The notes: a model not told the origin generated them from the letters alone. DNA of 64,000 nucleotides from Methanofastidiosum sp. (GCA_035362715.1 DAOSDU010000003.1:1-64000); one strand, 5' to 3'. Positions 16,607 through 25,788 are shown, counted from the stretch's first letter. A program made the numbers and translations.

Positions 16607-17371
16607 TTACCTATTGAACTTATAGCCGCATTCTGCGCAGAAGTTTGAGGAAGACAGCACATTTTTTTTGCATTTAGGGCACTTGAAATTATATTTCTCA
16701 GAAGGCTTAAACGGTGATGCAGAGGACATCTCGCCCAATCTTTTTGTTAAGAAATATACTAGAACAATTAAGAGTGGCACGAATAAGAGCGCAAGTACTG
16801 TCTGTGTGAATAGAACAAAATTGAAAAGCCCATGTGAGAATGCCGCTATTGCAAGACCTTTAAAGACAACATTATTATTTTTAGGCGAAGTAAACTTTGC
16901 CTTTCCCACATAATATCCAACTATACCTGAAAATCCTGCATGACCAAGGCAGCCTGTTATCGCCCTCATAAGTATAAGTGAAGGGCCAAACTGGGATATG
17001 TATAAAAAATTTTCAAAAGTTGCAAATCCCAAAGCGGCCGTAACAGAATAAATCATCGCATCAACAGGCTCATCAAATTCTTTTGACTTTAATGCATAGA
17101 TCCTCATGGCTAAGTATTTTGATATTTCCTCTACTGGCCCTATTACAAAAAAAGCCGCAAAGAAGAGCAAAAGAATCCCTGCTTGATCAATAGAAAATGG
17201 CAGCAGTAACGTGTTTAGTATGCCTGCAGGTATTGTTGAAACTATTCCAAGAATAAAAGTTACTATTATTATTTTTTTTGGTTCAGGTTCAAACTTGTCC
17301 TTCTTATAGAAGAACCACACCCACAGCAAACCTGGGGCAAACGCAATTGCAAGCAGTGTTATCGGATCCAT
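16607..17371 (-). CDS. PrsW-type intramembrane protease with C-terminal zinc ribbon
   Basis: 254 residues with about seven transmembrane helices. PrsW/CPBP-like motifs are present: 'GPVEEISKYLAMR' (EExxK), 'GFATFENFLYI' (FxxxEN), 'GCLGHAGFSGIVG' and 'FSHGLFNFVLF' (membrane histidines). In Bacillus PrsW cleaves an anti-sigma factor. The C-terminal 30 residues are a zinc ribbon, 'FKCPKCKKNV' and 'NFCAECGYKF'. The ATG follows GGTGACTAA and abuts the DUF4389 gene stop, so the two are co-transcribed. The archaeal substrate is unknown. Confidence 0.87.
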   Translation of the reverse strand: MDPITLLAIAFAPGLLWVWFFYKKDKFEPEPKKIIIVTFILGIVSTIPAGILNTLLLPFSIDQAGILLLFFAAFFVIGPVEEISKYLAMRIYALKSKEFDEPVDAMIYSVTAALGFATFENFLYISQFGPSLILMRAITGCLGHAGFSGIVGYYVGKAKFTSPKNNNVVFKGLAIAAFSHGLFNFVLFTQTVLALLFVPLLIVLVYFLTKRLGEMSSASPFKPSEKYNFKCPKCKKNVLSSSNFCAECGYKFNR

Positions 17372-18061
17372 TTAGTCACCTGTTAATGGGGGTCTTTCAT
17401 CTGTTAATATTGAAATATATGCGCTAACTCTCATATAGAAGTTAATAAATCTTACTGAAAATTCCCACAGGCCAAAGTTTTTCTTTGTTGTAAACAACAT
17501 ATAAAACCACTCTAAGAATACTAGGAGATAGGCTACCATTCCCCATACAGATGCAATTAGAGATAGGACAAATCCGTAGAAGATTCTTATTAGAAGTTCC
17601 AATCTTTTTGAGTCCTGCTCAAAGGAGGATGTAATCTTGCATGGATAATCCGTGTCTTCACTAGTTATGGGAGGTCTTTCATCTGTCAGAAGGTAGCTAT
17701 AAGCACTCACATTGAAGTAGAATCTTAAAAATCCAGCCATAAAATCAAACGCCCCCGGATGTTTTTTTGCGTAGACTAGGACATAAAAAAACTGAAATAT
17801 TTGGGCAAGACCTGCGACAATTCCCCAAGCTTCGATAATTATGCCTAGAACAAAGACATATACAATTCTTATAAATAACTCTGCACGTGAAGAAGATTCG
17901 TTATATGTATATGAAAACGTAAATGGATAATTCTTAGTTGATGAGTAGATATTTCCATCCATTCTTTTTTTCTCTTCATCGTCACCAATAAATCCGTTGC
18001 ATTCTTTACAATATAGGATGCCTTCTGGATTCTCGCTACCACATCTAGGGCAGTATACCAT
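17372..18061 (-). CDS. Zinc-ribbon membrane protein with two DUF4389 units
   Basis: 229 residues. The N-terminal zinc ribbon 'YCPRCGSENPEGILYCKECN' is followed by two homologous membrane units (about 45-130 and 140-225). Each ends in 'YLLTDERPPIT' or 'SILTDERPPLT', the DUF4389 signature, and each has two hydrophobic helices. It lies directly upstream of prsW with no gap. A TATA-like CTATTTAAGCC and absence of a ribosome-binding site suggest a leaderless message. Its function is unknown. Confidence 0.83.
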   Translation of the reverse strand: MVYCPRCGSENPEGILYCKECNGFIGDDEEKKRMDGNIYSSTKNYPFTFSYTYNESSSRAELFIRIVYVFVLGIIIEAWGIVAGLAQIFQFFYVLVYAKKHPGAFDFMAGFLRFYFNVSAYSYLLTDERPPITSEDTDYPCKITSSFEQDSKRLELLIRIFYGFVLSLIASVWGMVAYLLVFLEWFYMLFTTKKNFGLWEFSVRFINFYMRVSAYISILTDERPPLTGD

Positions 18062-18121
18062 GAAAATTAAGAATATATCAGGCTTAAATAGATTTCTTAT
18101 AAAAAAAGAAAATAAATAAGA

Positions 18122-18676
18122 TTATTCTTTTACAACAAAGGTATTGGCAATCTTATCATGGAGTCCTTGTTTTTCAGAATCAAATAGAATCCATATATAA
18201 GCCACTAAGTTTAATAGAGGTATAATCTTTATTAACCACCTTATAACTCCAGGGCCTGGACCTATTGGCATTGCACCGTTGGTACCAATTACTTTAAGCT
18301 TCATCACTTTTTTACCTATTGTTGCACCCTGCATACCATCTAAATATACGTAGTATGCTAGAGATATCAATACAGTTATGACTGTTCCAATACCGCCTAG
18401 ATTGAAGCCACTTTCGTAGCCCATACCAGAACCATACCCATAATTAGTTCCCAGTCCTACAAGGCTTAGTATCCATGCAATGACTCCGAATATTATAGTA
18501 TCAATAATCCATGCTACAAATCTTGGCAAAAATCCTGCATGCTCATGTGAAAGCCAGTTTCCAGAAGCGTATGTAGTTTGTTGTTTTACTGGGGCTTCAT
18601 CTAGAGTTGCTCCACAGTTTTCGCAAAACTTTGCGCTGATTGGATTGTCTTTTCCACATTTTCCGCAAAAAACCAT
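18122..18676 (-). CDS. Zinc-ribbon RDD-family membrane protein
   Basis: 184 residues. The N-terminal zinc ribbon 'FCGKCGKDNPISAKFCENCG' leads through a linker into an RDD domain: 'GFLPRFVAWIIDTIIFG' (Arg and Asp of the RDD signature), two central helices, 'GATIGKKVMKLKVI' and 'DSEKQGLHDKIANTFVV'. GGTGATAAA precedes the ATG. RDD proteins are uncharacterised transporters or membrane sensors. Third consecutive minus-strand membrane gene with a ribbon. Confidence 0.87.
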   Translation of the reverse strand: MVFCGKCGKDNPISAKFCENCGATLDEAPVKQQTTYASGNWLSHEHAGFLPRFVAWIIDTIIFGVIAWILSLVGLGTNYGYGSGMGYESGFNLGGIGTVITVLISLAYYVYLDGMQGATIGKKVMKLKVIGTNGAMPIGPGPGVIRWLIKIIPLLNLVAYIWILFDSEKQGLHDKIANTFVVKE

Positions 18677-18762
18677 TTTATCACCATACTTATTAGTAGC
18701 TATTCTTTTAAAAGATTTTCTAACAACTCTAAATATTTTGTCAAATAATTAAAATAAGTAGT

Positions 18763-19608
18763 TTAATTTAATTTGTTAGTGTCAGACTTCTGATTTGCAA
18801 ACCAAACGACCCTCTGTGGAAACGGAACGTGAATACCCTCTTTTTCAAGGTTTGTCTTGATCTTCCACAAAAGCTCCTTTTTTGTCGTATACCACTGAGA
18901 CGCAGGCGCCCAAGCTTTTACTATAAGTTCAACAGCATTTTCCCCTAGGTTATTAACATAAACATCTGGGGTAGGTTTCTTTAAAACGAAGGGATGCTCC
19001 TCAATCAAATCCCCTATTATTTTTATTGCTTTTTCAGCGTCATCAGTATATCTTATTCCAATTGTATACTCAATCCTTCTGGCGATGTTAGCGCTTATAT
19101 TTATTATATTATTTGTGAATACCTTCTCATTTGGTATCCTGATAAATAGGCCGTCATAGTTCCTTAGTATAGTTGACATAACACCTATGTCTTCAACAAA
19201 ACCCCTTACATTATCTATTTCAACTTGACTCCCTATCTTAATTGGCCTCTCAGCCATTATAAATAATCCAGATATGAGATTTCCAACTATACTCTGACTT
19301 GCAAAACCTATAACTATACCTGTGACTCCTCCTGCAACTAGAAGGCCCGACGTATTGATCCCTAAGAGGGGGAGTGCTAGAATTACAGCTATTATGATTA
19401 CTCCATAATAACTTCCTTTAAGCAGGATGCCTAATCTGTCTTTGTCAAACTTGTCCCTTAGAGATCTTCTTAGGAATACAGAAAGGCCCTTTGCTAAAAT
19501 TATTGATAAAATAAGTATAATAAAGGCCAAAAGATATGGGAAGATCCTGTCAGCTTCGATAACTCCAATGGCCTTTGTCAAAGTATCAGAAATTTCATCA
19601 AGATTCAA
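18763..19608 (-). CDS. MscS-family mechanosensitive channel
   Basis: 281 residues. Hydrophobic helices in the first 100 residues end in the pore helix 'GLLVAGGVTGIVIGFASQSI' with the Gly/Ala packing of MscS TM3. The beta domain follows with 'PIKIGSQVEIDNVRGFVEDI' and 'TILRNYDGLFIRIPNEKVF'. It releases solutes on hypo-osmotic shock. The TTG start overlaps the end of the DUF432 gene and follows GGAGGAAGG, indicating coupling. Confidence 0.92.
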   Translation of the reverse strand: MNLDEISDTLTKAIGVIEADRIFPYLLAFIILILSIILAKGLSVFLRRSLRDKFDKDRLGILLKGSYYGVIIIAVILALPLLGINTSGLLVAGGVTGIVIGFASQSIVGNLISGLFIMAERPIKIGSQVEIDNVRGFVEDIGVMSTILRNYDGLFIRIPNEKVFTNNIINISANIARRIEYTIGIRYTDDAEKAIKIIGDLIEEHPFVLKKPTPDVYVNNLGENAVELIVKAWAPASQWYTTKKELLWKIKTNLEKEGIHVPFPQRVVWFANQKSDTNKLN

Positions 19609-20324
19609 ATACCTTCCTCCATGGTAAATTTCTTCTGTGAAACAGTAATCTTTGCCGGTTCGAAAATTTCAAGAGATTTCTTCATTCCCCTCTTAATACC
19701 GGAATTAACAAATTCAGTTTCCGCAATTTTCTCATTTAATACTTTCATATTGGCCTTAATTGAAACGAGATTCTCGTCAAAATAAACTTTCATTTCATGT
19801 GAATCAAAAACAGTCTTCGTTATTTCCATCCAAGCATCTGTAGTATTAATCAGCTTTAGCTTTATTACACCATTAACTAATGGGTTCAAATCAGTAGGTA
19901 TTGATGTCAAAACAGGGCTTTTATGGTATTTGCATATAACTCCACTTCTTGGGTCCCCATACAAGGTATATTTTTGTTTTGCAAGGGTGAATACATCCAA
20001 GAGGTCATAATTTTTATGCCCAGAAATAAAAACACCTATATCAACTGGAAAAGTGATATAAACATTGTTTGTTCCCTTCGGCTCAACAAAGACCGATTTT
20101 TCAAATTCTATCAATAAGTATGGGGTCACTTGATTGCGAATTTTGTGGGCTTCAATCGGATTTATTATAATGCCGCAGTCCTTTGTCAAAAGTATTTTCT
20201 CTATAGAATCATTAAGGATAGTTCTTTCATAGTGAAGATTATTACCATCCTTTTTTATTTGAAGGTGTATCCCGTCTTTTGATATTCTGAGCGGGTTTAG
20301 AGGAGATTTGTAATACCCATACAT
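19605..20324 (-). CDS. DUF432-family protein
   Basis: 239 residues, beta-rich and soluble, starting MYGYYKSPLNPLRISKDG. The sequence and its position immediately before an MscS gene match archaeal DUF432, which commonly lies next to mechanosensitive channels. The stop overlaps the MscS TTG by four bases. An auxiliary or regulatory role for the channel is an inference from this linkage. Confidence 0.75.
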   Translation of the reverse strand: MYGYYKSPLNPLRISKDGIHLQIKKDGNNLHYERTILNDSIEKILLTKDCGIIINPIEAHKIRNQVTPYLLIEFEKSVFVEPKGTNNVYITFPVDIGVFISGHKNYDLLDVFTLAKQKYTLYGDPRSGVICKYHKSPVLTSIPTDLNPLVNGVIKLKLINTTDAWMEITKTVFDSHEMKVYFDENLVSIKANMKVLNEKIAETEFVNSGIKRGMKKSLEIFEPAKITVSQKKFTMEEGI

Positions 20325-20371
20325 GGCTATCGGATATAATATCTTTACCTTTATGAGTTTTACCCCAAAAA

Positions 20372-21745
20372 CTAATCTTTTCTTTCCCTAAGATTTGCAA
20401 AAGTTGAAGGGATCAGCTCAGGCAATGCAGGATGGATATGCATCCCTTTGAATATTGACTTAAAGTTCATATTGTTAGCCATTACATTGATTACTTCCTG
20501 GATTAGGATTGAAGCGTAAGGCCCAATTATGTGAAATCCTAAAATTTTATTACTCTCTTTGTCAACAATGGCTTTAGCAAATGCTTCTTCCTCTAACATT
20601 GCAATCCCTTTCGCAACGTTATTGTACTTTGAATAGCCGACAAGGACTTTGTGTTTCTTTTTTGCCTCATTTTCAGTCATACCAACAGACGCAATCTCCG
20701 GATATGAAAAAACAGCATGTGGAATGGCAGTGTAATCCATGGGAAGCCTCTTTCCATGGAGGCTATTATGCCAAGCATATGCAGCTTCCTTATTAGCAGA
20801 ATGCCTGAACATGTATTTTCCTATTACATCTCCAAAGGCCCAGATGTTCTCCTTTGAAGTTTCTAAATAGTCATTTACTTTGATATATCCTCTGGAGTCT
20901 GTTTGAACGCCCGTGTTCTGAACTTTTAACAAATCAGAGTTAGGAACCCTCCCTCCTGCAACTAAAACTTTTTCTGCTGTCACTTCGATAGTATTTCCTG
21001 AACTTCTTTCTTTCCCGATTATTTTGAATAGGTCTCCTTTTCTTGTAGCTTCAATAACTTCCGTGTTTGTGTATATCTTCATCCTCTTTGACATTTCTTT
21101 CAAGAGTAGCTCTGAGACTTCAGGCTCCTCATTTGCAACAAGCCTCACATTTCTCTGAATTATCGTTACTTCACTACCCATACCCGCTAGAAAATGGCCG
21201 AATTCACATGCAATGTAACCGCCGCCTAAAATTACTACGCTCTTTGGAAGTTCATTTAACTCTAGAATACTTTCATTTGTCAGATATTCTATTTCGTCTA
21301 GACCATTTACATTTGGGATAAGAGGTCGTGCGCCAGCAGCAATGAAAATCTTTTCTCCAGATATCTTTTTCCCATTTACTGAAACTGTGTAGTCTTCTAC
21401 AAAATGTCCAGTATCCTCATAAAAATCAAGTTTTTTTGCCTGTTTTATCCCTTTCCTCATCTGTTCTCTATCTTCTGCAATAGAAGACCTCATTCTTTCC
21501 ATTATTTCTCTAAAACGAATTTTAGTTATATTCGCTTCCACACCAAGTTTTTTTGAGTTTTCTATTTCTGCTACTCTATCCGAGGGAAAAATCAGTAATT
21601 TTGAAGGTATACATCCTAAATTTAAACATGTTCCACCAAGAGGCCCCTTGTCTACAACCGCCACTTTATATCCATTTGAAAGAGCGTCGCTTGCCACGCC
21701 CATGCCAGCACCTGAGCCAATAACTAAAACATCGTATTTTTTCAT
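20372..21745 (-). CDS. Dihydrolipoamide dehydrogenase-like disulfide reductase
   Basis: 457 residues, class I pyridine-nucleotide disulfide oxidoreductase. FAD dinucleotide motif 'VIGSGAGMGVASDAL' at the N-terminus, redox disulfide 'GGTCLNLGCIPSK' (about 38-50), NAD(P) motif 'VVILGGGYIACEFG', FAD motif 'IWAFGDVIG', and C-terminal His-Glu pair 'HIHPALPELIP'. All catalytic residues are intact. No 2-oxoacid dehydrogenase E2 gene is near, so the physiological disulfide is uncertain. AAGGTGAAAA precedes the ATG. Confidence 0.9.
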   Translation of the reverse strand: MKKYDVLVIGSGAGMGVASDALSNGYKVAVVDKGPLGGTCLNLGCIPSKLLIFPSDRVAEIENSKKLGVEANITKIRFREIMERMRSSIAEDREQMRKGIKQAKKLDFYEDTGHFVEDYTVSVNGKKISGEKIFIAAGARPLIPNVNGLDEIEYLTNESILELNELPKSVVILGGGYIACEFGHFLAGMGSEVTIIQRNVRLVANEEPEVSELLLKEMSKRMKIYTNTEVIEATRKGDLFKIIGKERSSGNTIEVTAEKVLVAGGRVPNSDLLKVQNTGVQTDSRGYIKVNDYLETSKENIWAFGDVIGKYMFRHSANKEAAYAWHNSLHGKRLPMDYTAIPHAVFSYPEIASVGMTENEAKKKHKVLVGYSKYNNVAKGIAMLEEEAFAKAIVDKESNKILGFHIIGPYASILIQEVINVMANNMNFKSIFKGMHIHPALPELIPSTFANLRERKD

Positions 21746-21903
21746 TTTTTCACCTTGAATTATTCATAAAAATTCAATTATTAATTTATAATCTTTAATT
21801 TAGGTTTATGGTATAATAATGTTTTGTTTTATTCATATAACACCGAAAATATTTAAATTAAAAAATTGTTAATAAATACATTAATTATCTACAAAGTGAT
21901 GCA

Positions 21904-22395
21904 ATGATTAAGATATTGGATAGTTATTTTCCTGGAGTTATTGGAAAAATAACTGAACTCCATGCAAACTACTATTCTAAAAATTGGGGGTTTGGCCTTT
22001 ACTTTGAATCAAAAGTTGCAACTGAACTATCTGAATTCTTAAATCGATTTGATAAAAATAGCGATGGAATATGGATTGCACAGGAAAATGATCAAATTGT
22101 CGGATCAATAATAATTGACGGGAATAATCCAGATAGTGAAGGGGCGAGATTAAGGTGGTTCATACTCAATCCCAAGTTTCAAGGTACAGGTATAGGCAAC
22201 CTATTGATGGAGAAAGCAATTACTTTCTGTAAAGAAAAAGAGCATGGAAGGGTATACCTTTGGACATTTGCTGGGCTTGATGCTGCAAAGCACCTTTATG
22301 AAAAATACGGCTTCAAGTTGTGCAAAGAACATCAGGATAATCAATGGGGGAAAACAGTAACTGAGCAGATGTTTGAACTATTCTTAGAAAAATAA
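21904..22395 (+). CDS. GNAT-family N-acetyltransferase
   Basis: 163 residues with the acetyl-CoA-binding motif A 'WFILNPKFQGTGIGNLLMEK' (R/Q-x-x-G-x-G/A variant) and the following 'YLWTFAGLDAAKHLYEKYGF', the typical C-terminal beta-alpha segment. Ribosome-binding site AAAGTGATG lies before the ATG. Sixteen bases before the upstream end of the transporter frame but about 80 bases from its likely start. The acceptor substrate is unknown. Confidence 0.87.
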   Translation: MIKILDSYFPGVIGKITELHANYYSKNWGFGLYFESKVATELSEFLNRFDKNSDGIWIAQENDQIVGSIIIDGNNPDSEGARLRWFILNPKFQGTGIGNLLMEKAITFCKEKEHGRVYLWTFAGLDAAKHLYEKYGFKLCKEHQDNQWGKTVTEQMFELFLEK

Positions 22396-22476
22396 ATCTT
22401 TAGACTCTTTATGCAATCATGCAGTCATTTGGGTAAAACATTTAAGTATAGCCTACTAATAACAATTGTGATAAAA

Positions 22477-23376
22477 ATGAAAAATAAATTATTTCTCTCC
22501 GCATTATTAATATTTGTCTTGATTGTTGCAGCCTCTGGATGCATAGGTCAAGGTACTGAGAAAAAAATTGTAATAGGCACAATGCCTTACAATGAGGAAT
22601 ACATTCTTGGGCATATGATATCCTTGTTATTGGAAGATGCCGGGTACAAAACTGAAGTCAAAGAAGGGCTTGGTGGCACACTTATCAATTATGAAGCCTT
22701 AAAGCGTGAGCAGATTAATGTATTTGTTGGATATACCGGAGCTTTTTATAATACTATCCTAAAACTACCTGCACTAGATAACTGGGGCCCCAACATAGTT
22801 TACAATGAAGTGGAAAAGGGATTAAGAGAAAAGGAAGGAATAACAGTCGTTACTAAACTTGGATTTAAGAACAACTATGCAATCTCTGTTCCAAGGAGCT
22901 GGGCCGAAGAGAAAAATCTTACAAAAGTTAGCGAGCTTGCGCCATATGCACCGTCAATGGTACTTGGAACCGACATAGAATATCCAACTGCCCCAGACGG
23001 GCTTCCAACATTTGAAAAGGCGTACGGATTCAAATTTAAAGATGTAAAATCAATGGAGCCAACACTCGTATACGAGGCCATAAAAAATAAACTAGTCGAT
23101 GTTATCACCGGTTACACAACTGACAAGAGGGGAGAGCTATTTGATCTAGTCGTATTAGAGGATGACAAAGGCGGGCTTTTACCATACGATGCAATTATTA
23201 TAACAACTAGCTCATTCGCTAAAGATGAGGCCGTAGTTGGAGTTCTAAAAAAACTTGAAGGAAAGATTGATGACAAAGCTATGGCTGACATGAACTACCA
23301 GTATGACATTGAGAAGAAGGAATCAAGGGATATCGCTAGAGCCTTTTTAATCTCACAAGGGCTGATTAAAAATTAA
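22477..23376 (+). CDS. Osmoprotectant ABC transporter substrate-binding lipoprotein
   Basis: Glycine-betaine/choline-type (OpuCC/OsmF-like) binding protein, 299 residues. Signal peptide with lipobox 'AASGCIG' (Cys at residue 21), then 'VIGTMPYNEEYILGHMI', 'VKEGLGGTLINYEALKREQI' and 'NVFVGYTGAFYN', family landmarks of the two-lobed fold. The ATG at 22477 is chosen because the signal peptide starts there. It heads an operon with an ATPase and two permeases. Confidence 0.88.
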   Translation: MKNKLFLSALLIFVLIVAASGCIGQGTEKKIVIGTMPYNEEYILGHMISLLLEDAGYKTEVKEGLGGTLINYEALKREQINVFVGYTGAFYNTILKLPALDNWGPNIVYNEVEKGLREKEGITVVTKLGFKNNYAISVPRSWAEEKNLTKVSELAPYAPSMVLGTDIEYPTAPDGLPTFEKAYGFKFKDVKSMEPTLVYEAIKNKLVDVITGYTTDKRGELFDLVVLEDDKGGLLPYDAIIITTSSFAKDEAVVGVLKKLEGKIDDKAMADMNYQYDIEKKESRDIARAFLISQGLIKN

Positions 23377-23456
23377 TAATTTATTTTTTTATTGGAGAGG
23401 GTAGAACGAATAAATTTCTATCAAGCGAGTGCTTAGAATCCTTAAGATTTGAACAT

Positions 23457-24101
23457 GTGACAAAAATATACAAAGACTCAAGAGTAATAAATGATCTTTC
23501 GTTTGAAATATGCAAGGGAGAACTATTTGTAATATTGGGTTCCAGTGGCTCTGGAAAGACCACAACTTTGAAGTTAATTAATAGGCTCATCGATCCCGAT
23601 GAAGGGGCAGTTTATCTCAATGGTAACGATACTAAAACAATGGACTCTGTTAAACTTAGAAGAAAAATAGGATATGTTATACAGCAGATTGGTCTCTTCC
23701 CACATATGATGGTTAAAGAGAATATTGGCCTAATCCCTCGTCTAGAAAAATGGAATGAAGAGAATATTTTAAATAAGATTGACGAACTTCTAACGCTTGT
23801 TGCACTACCTCCTCAACTATTCAGAACTCGTTATCCAAATCAATTAAGCGGGGGCCAACAACAAAGGGTCGGACTTGCAAGGGCTCTTGTTATGGATCCA
23901 CCATTGTTGCTCATGGACGAGCCCTTTGGTGCGCTCGATCCACTCCTAAGGATGCAACTTCAAAATGAATTTCTTTCAATAAAAAGAAAATTAGACAAAA
24001 CAATTGTTTTTGTTACTCATGATATAGAAGAAAGTTTCATTTTAGCCGATAGGATTGGGGTAATGCATGAGGGGAAAATGCTCCAGATTGGGACGCCTTG
24101 A
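23457..24101 (+). CDS. Osmoprotectant ABC transporter ATPase, N-terminal frame (gene disrupted)
   Basis: ATPase domain with Walker A 'GSSGSGKTTT', Q-loop 'YVIQQIGLFPH', signature 'LSGGQQQRVGLARAL', Walker B 'LLLMDEPFGALD' and H-loop 'VFVTHDIEE'. Two abnormalities are seen. Conserved strand 'LRFEHV' is encoded upstream of the GTG at 23457, and the open frame there has no ATG/GTG/TTG, only ACG at 23406. The frame also stops at TGA (24099-24101) right after 'QIGTP', where homologues continue into a linker that is encoded in the +1 frame. It is either a pseudogene, two sequence errors, or a frameshifted gene. Confidence 0.8.
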   Translation: MTKIYKDSRVINDLSFEICKGELFVILGSSGSGKTTTLKLINRLIDPDEGAVYLNGNDTKTMDSVKLRRKIGYVIQQIGLFPHMMVKENIGLIPRLEKWNEENILNKIDELLTLVALPPQLFRTRYPNQLSGGQQQRVGLARALVMDPPLLLMDEPFGALDPLLRMQLQNEFLSIKRKLDKTIVFVTHDIEESFILADRIGVMHEGKMLQIGTP

Positions 24102-24531
24102 ATTATTATTTGAACCTGCAAATGAAATAGTCTCAAAGATAATTGGGACTGAAAATAAATTCAAAGCTATCAAATTTCTTCAGGCAAAAGATGTAATGAT
24201 ATCGCTTGATAAAGGTTGTCTTATAGAATCAGATATATCCTGCAAAGAAGCGATTGATAAGATGGTCACAGGCAAAATAGACTCATGTATAATAAAAAAA
24301 TCAAATTCAGATATAGCCCAAATATCATTAATCGATTTATTGAATGAGAAAGATAAGGAGAGGTCTATAATGGACTTGGGAAATAAATTGAGCGTATTTG
24401 CACCTAACGATACTCTTTCATCAATAATACTGCTTTTAAAATCATCAAAAGAATCAATAGCAGCTATTATGGATCACAATAAGGTATTGGGGATTGTAAG
24501 AATAAACTCAGTTTTAATGAACTTGATTTAG
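24067..24531 (+). CDS. C-terminal CBS part of the same ABC ATPase, +1 frame
   Basis: The real content begins at about 24100 ('ELLFEPANEIVSKIIG'), directly continuing the ATPase sequence that stops at 24101. The codons between 24067 and 24099 are an out-of-frame read of the ATPase. Two CBS-like units follow ('AKDVMISLDKGCLIES' and 'KLSVFAPNDTLSSIILLL'), as in OpuCA where they sense ionic strength. It reads as the tail of one protein of about 358-375 residues split by a single-base shift. Independent expression as a CBS protein is possible but unlikely. Confidence 0.7.
   Translation: MRGKCSRLGRLELLFEPANEIVSKIIGTENKFKAIKFLQAKDVMISLDKGCLIESDISCKEAIDKMVTGKIDSCIIKKSNSDIAQISLIDLLNEKDKERSIMDLGNKLSVFAPNDTLSSIILLLKSSKESIAAIMDHNKVLGIVRINSVLMNLI
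24096..24101 (+). other. +1 frameshift site CCT-TGA in the ABC ATPase gene
   Basis: Reading CCT then skipping one T gives GAA TTA TTA, restoring the family sequence (QIGTP then ELLFEP). A sense codon followed by TGA resembles the CTT-TGA site of bacterial prfB, so recoding cannot be excluded, but an inserted base is simpler. Confidence 0.6.
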
Positions 24532-24538
24532 GGGGCTA

Positions 24539-25183
24539 TTGTTGACTTTAATAGATACCATCATATCAGTCTGGACAATCCATCAAATTACTTTGAGGAC
24601 TATCCAGCACCTTTACATGTTCTCTATTGCTTTGATTATCTCGATAGTAATAGGTGTGGCATTGGCTATTTTAGTTTATAGTAATCCTAAACTTGCTAAT
24701 CTCTGGTTAAATGTGTTAAATGTCATAGAGATGATACCTGAGTTGGCTTTATTCATTTTTCTCTTGCCTATTCTGGGGCTAGGGGAGAAACCTACGATAG
24801 CAGCATGTGTATTATATTCGATACTCCCGATTATGAGAAATTCCTATACAGGACTTGCCCATGTTAGCAATGAATATATTGAAATTGCGAAGGCAATTGG
24901 CCTTACAAAAAATGAGATCCTATTAAAGATACGACTCCCGATGGCGTTGCCCTTGATAAGCAGTGGGATTAGGGTAGCAGTTGTATATATAATGGGCATT
25001 GCTACTTTAGGTGGTCTAATTGCAGCAGGGGGCCTTGGAGTTCCTCTACAAGCGGGAATCTATAGATATGATATCCCCACCATAATAGTCGCTGCCCTAT
25101 GGGTCGGGACGCTTGGAGTTTTTTTTGACTTTATAGCATGGATAATAGAAAATAGATTAGCCCGGAGGTTCAATCCTTGGTAG
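24539..25183 (+). CDS. Osmoprotectant ABC transporter permease 1
   Basis: 214 residues with five to six transmembrane helices. The 'EAxxxG' cytoplasmic loop that docks the ATPase appears as 'EIAKAIGLTKNEILLKIRLP' (about 118-137), followed by 'MALPLISSGIRVAVV', typical of OpuCB/ProW-type permeases. Start TTG-TTG after GGGGGC, seven bases after the CBS stop. It overlaps the second permease by seven bases. Confidence 0.9.
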   Translation: MLTLIDTIISVWTIHQITLRTIQHLYMFSIALIISIVIGVALAILVYSNPKLANLWLNVLNVIEMIPELALFIFLLPILGLGEKPTIAACVLYSILPIMRNSYTGLAHVSNEYIEIAKAIGLTKNEILLKIRLPMALPLISSGIRVAVVYIMGIATLGGLIAAGGLGVPLQAGIYRYDIPTIIVAALWVGTLGVFFDFIAWIIENRLARRFNPW

Positions 25184-25788
25184 CTTTATCCCCTCTTTTC
25201 GATGCTATTCTACAACACCTTACTTTGGTCTTTACGTCATTAGCTATAGGGATATGTCTTGCAACACCTCTTGCCATCTTTTCTGTTTTTTATAAACGTG
25301 TTTCTTATGTTGTCTTAACTACAATAAACATGGCCCAGAGTATACCAAGTTTCGCACTCGTTGCAATAATAGTTCCTTTAGCCGGGATAGGATTTGTACC
25401 TGGGATAGTTGCTATAGTCTTGGGTTCAATTGTGCCTATTGTAAAGAATATGTATGTAGGTCTAGCAAAAACTGATACAGCACTTATAGATACAGGTAAA
25501 GGCATGGGATTAACAGACCTCCAGATAGTAAGATATGTGAGACTTCCTCTAGCATATCCTGCTATATTTGCGGGATTAAAATTCTCTGCCATAATTGCCA
25601 ACGGCATAGCAGTCTTAACAGCAATTATTGGGAGCGGAGGGCTGGGGAGGATAATTTTCGAAGGATTATCCAGTTTCAATATTAATAAAACATTGAGCGG
25701 TGCAATACCTGCAATCCTTATAGCCCTATCTTTAGATATGATATTTTCAATAGCAGAAAAAAAATTAAAAACAAAATCAGTTTACTGA
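25177..25788 (+). CDS. Osmoprotectant ABC transporter permease 2
   Basis: 203 residues, about five transmembrane helices, with the ATPase-docking loop 'DTGKGMGLTDLQIVRYVRLP' (about 107-126) and 'IGSGGLGRIIFEGL'. Sister of the preceding permease, forming the usual heterodimeric channel. TTG start inside the end of the preceding gene, so translation is coupled. Last gene of the operon, convergent with the DHOD-like gene with no gap. Confidence 0.9.
   Translation: MVALSPLFDAILQHLTLVFTSLAIGICLATPLAIFSVFYKRVSYVVLTTINMAQSIPSFALVAIIVPLAGIGFVPGIVAIVLGSIVPIVKNMYVGLAKTDTALIDTGKGMGLTDLQIVRYVRLPLAYPAIFAGLKFSAIIANGIAVLTAIIGSGGLGRIIFEGLSSFNINKTLSGAIPAILIALSLDMIFSIAEKKLKTKSVY

Noticed and set aside
19880..19895. 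tRNA T-loop-like GGGTTCAAATC
   Set aside because: It lies inside the DUF432 coding sequence on the opposite strand and has no acceptor stem or anticodon arm around it.
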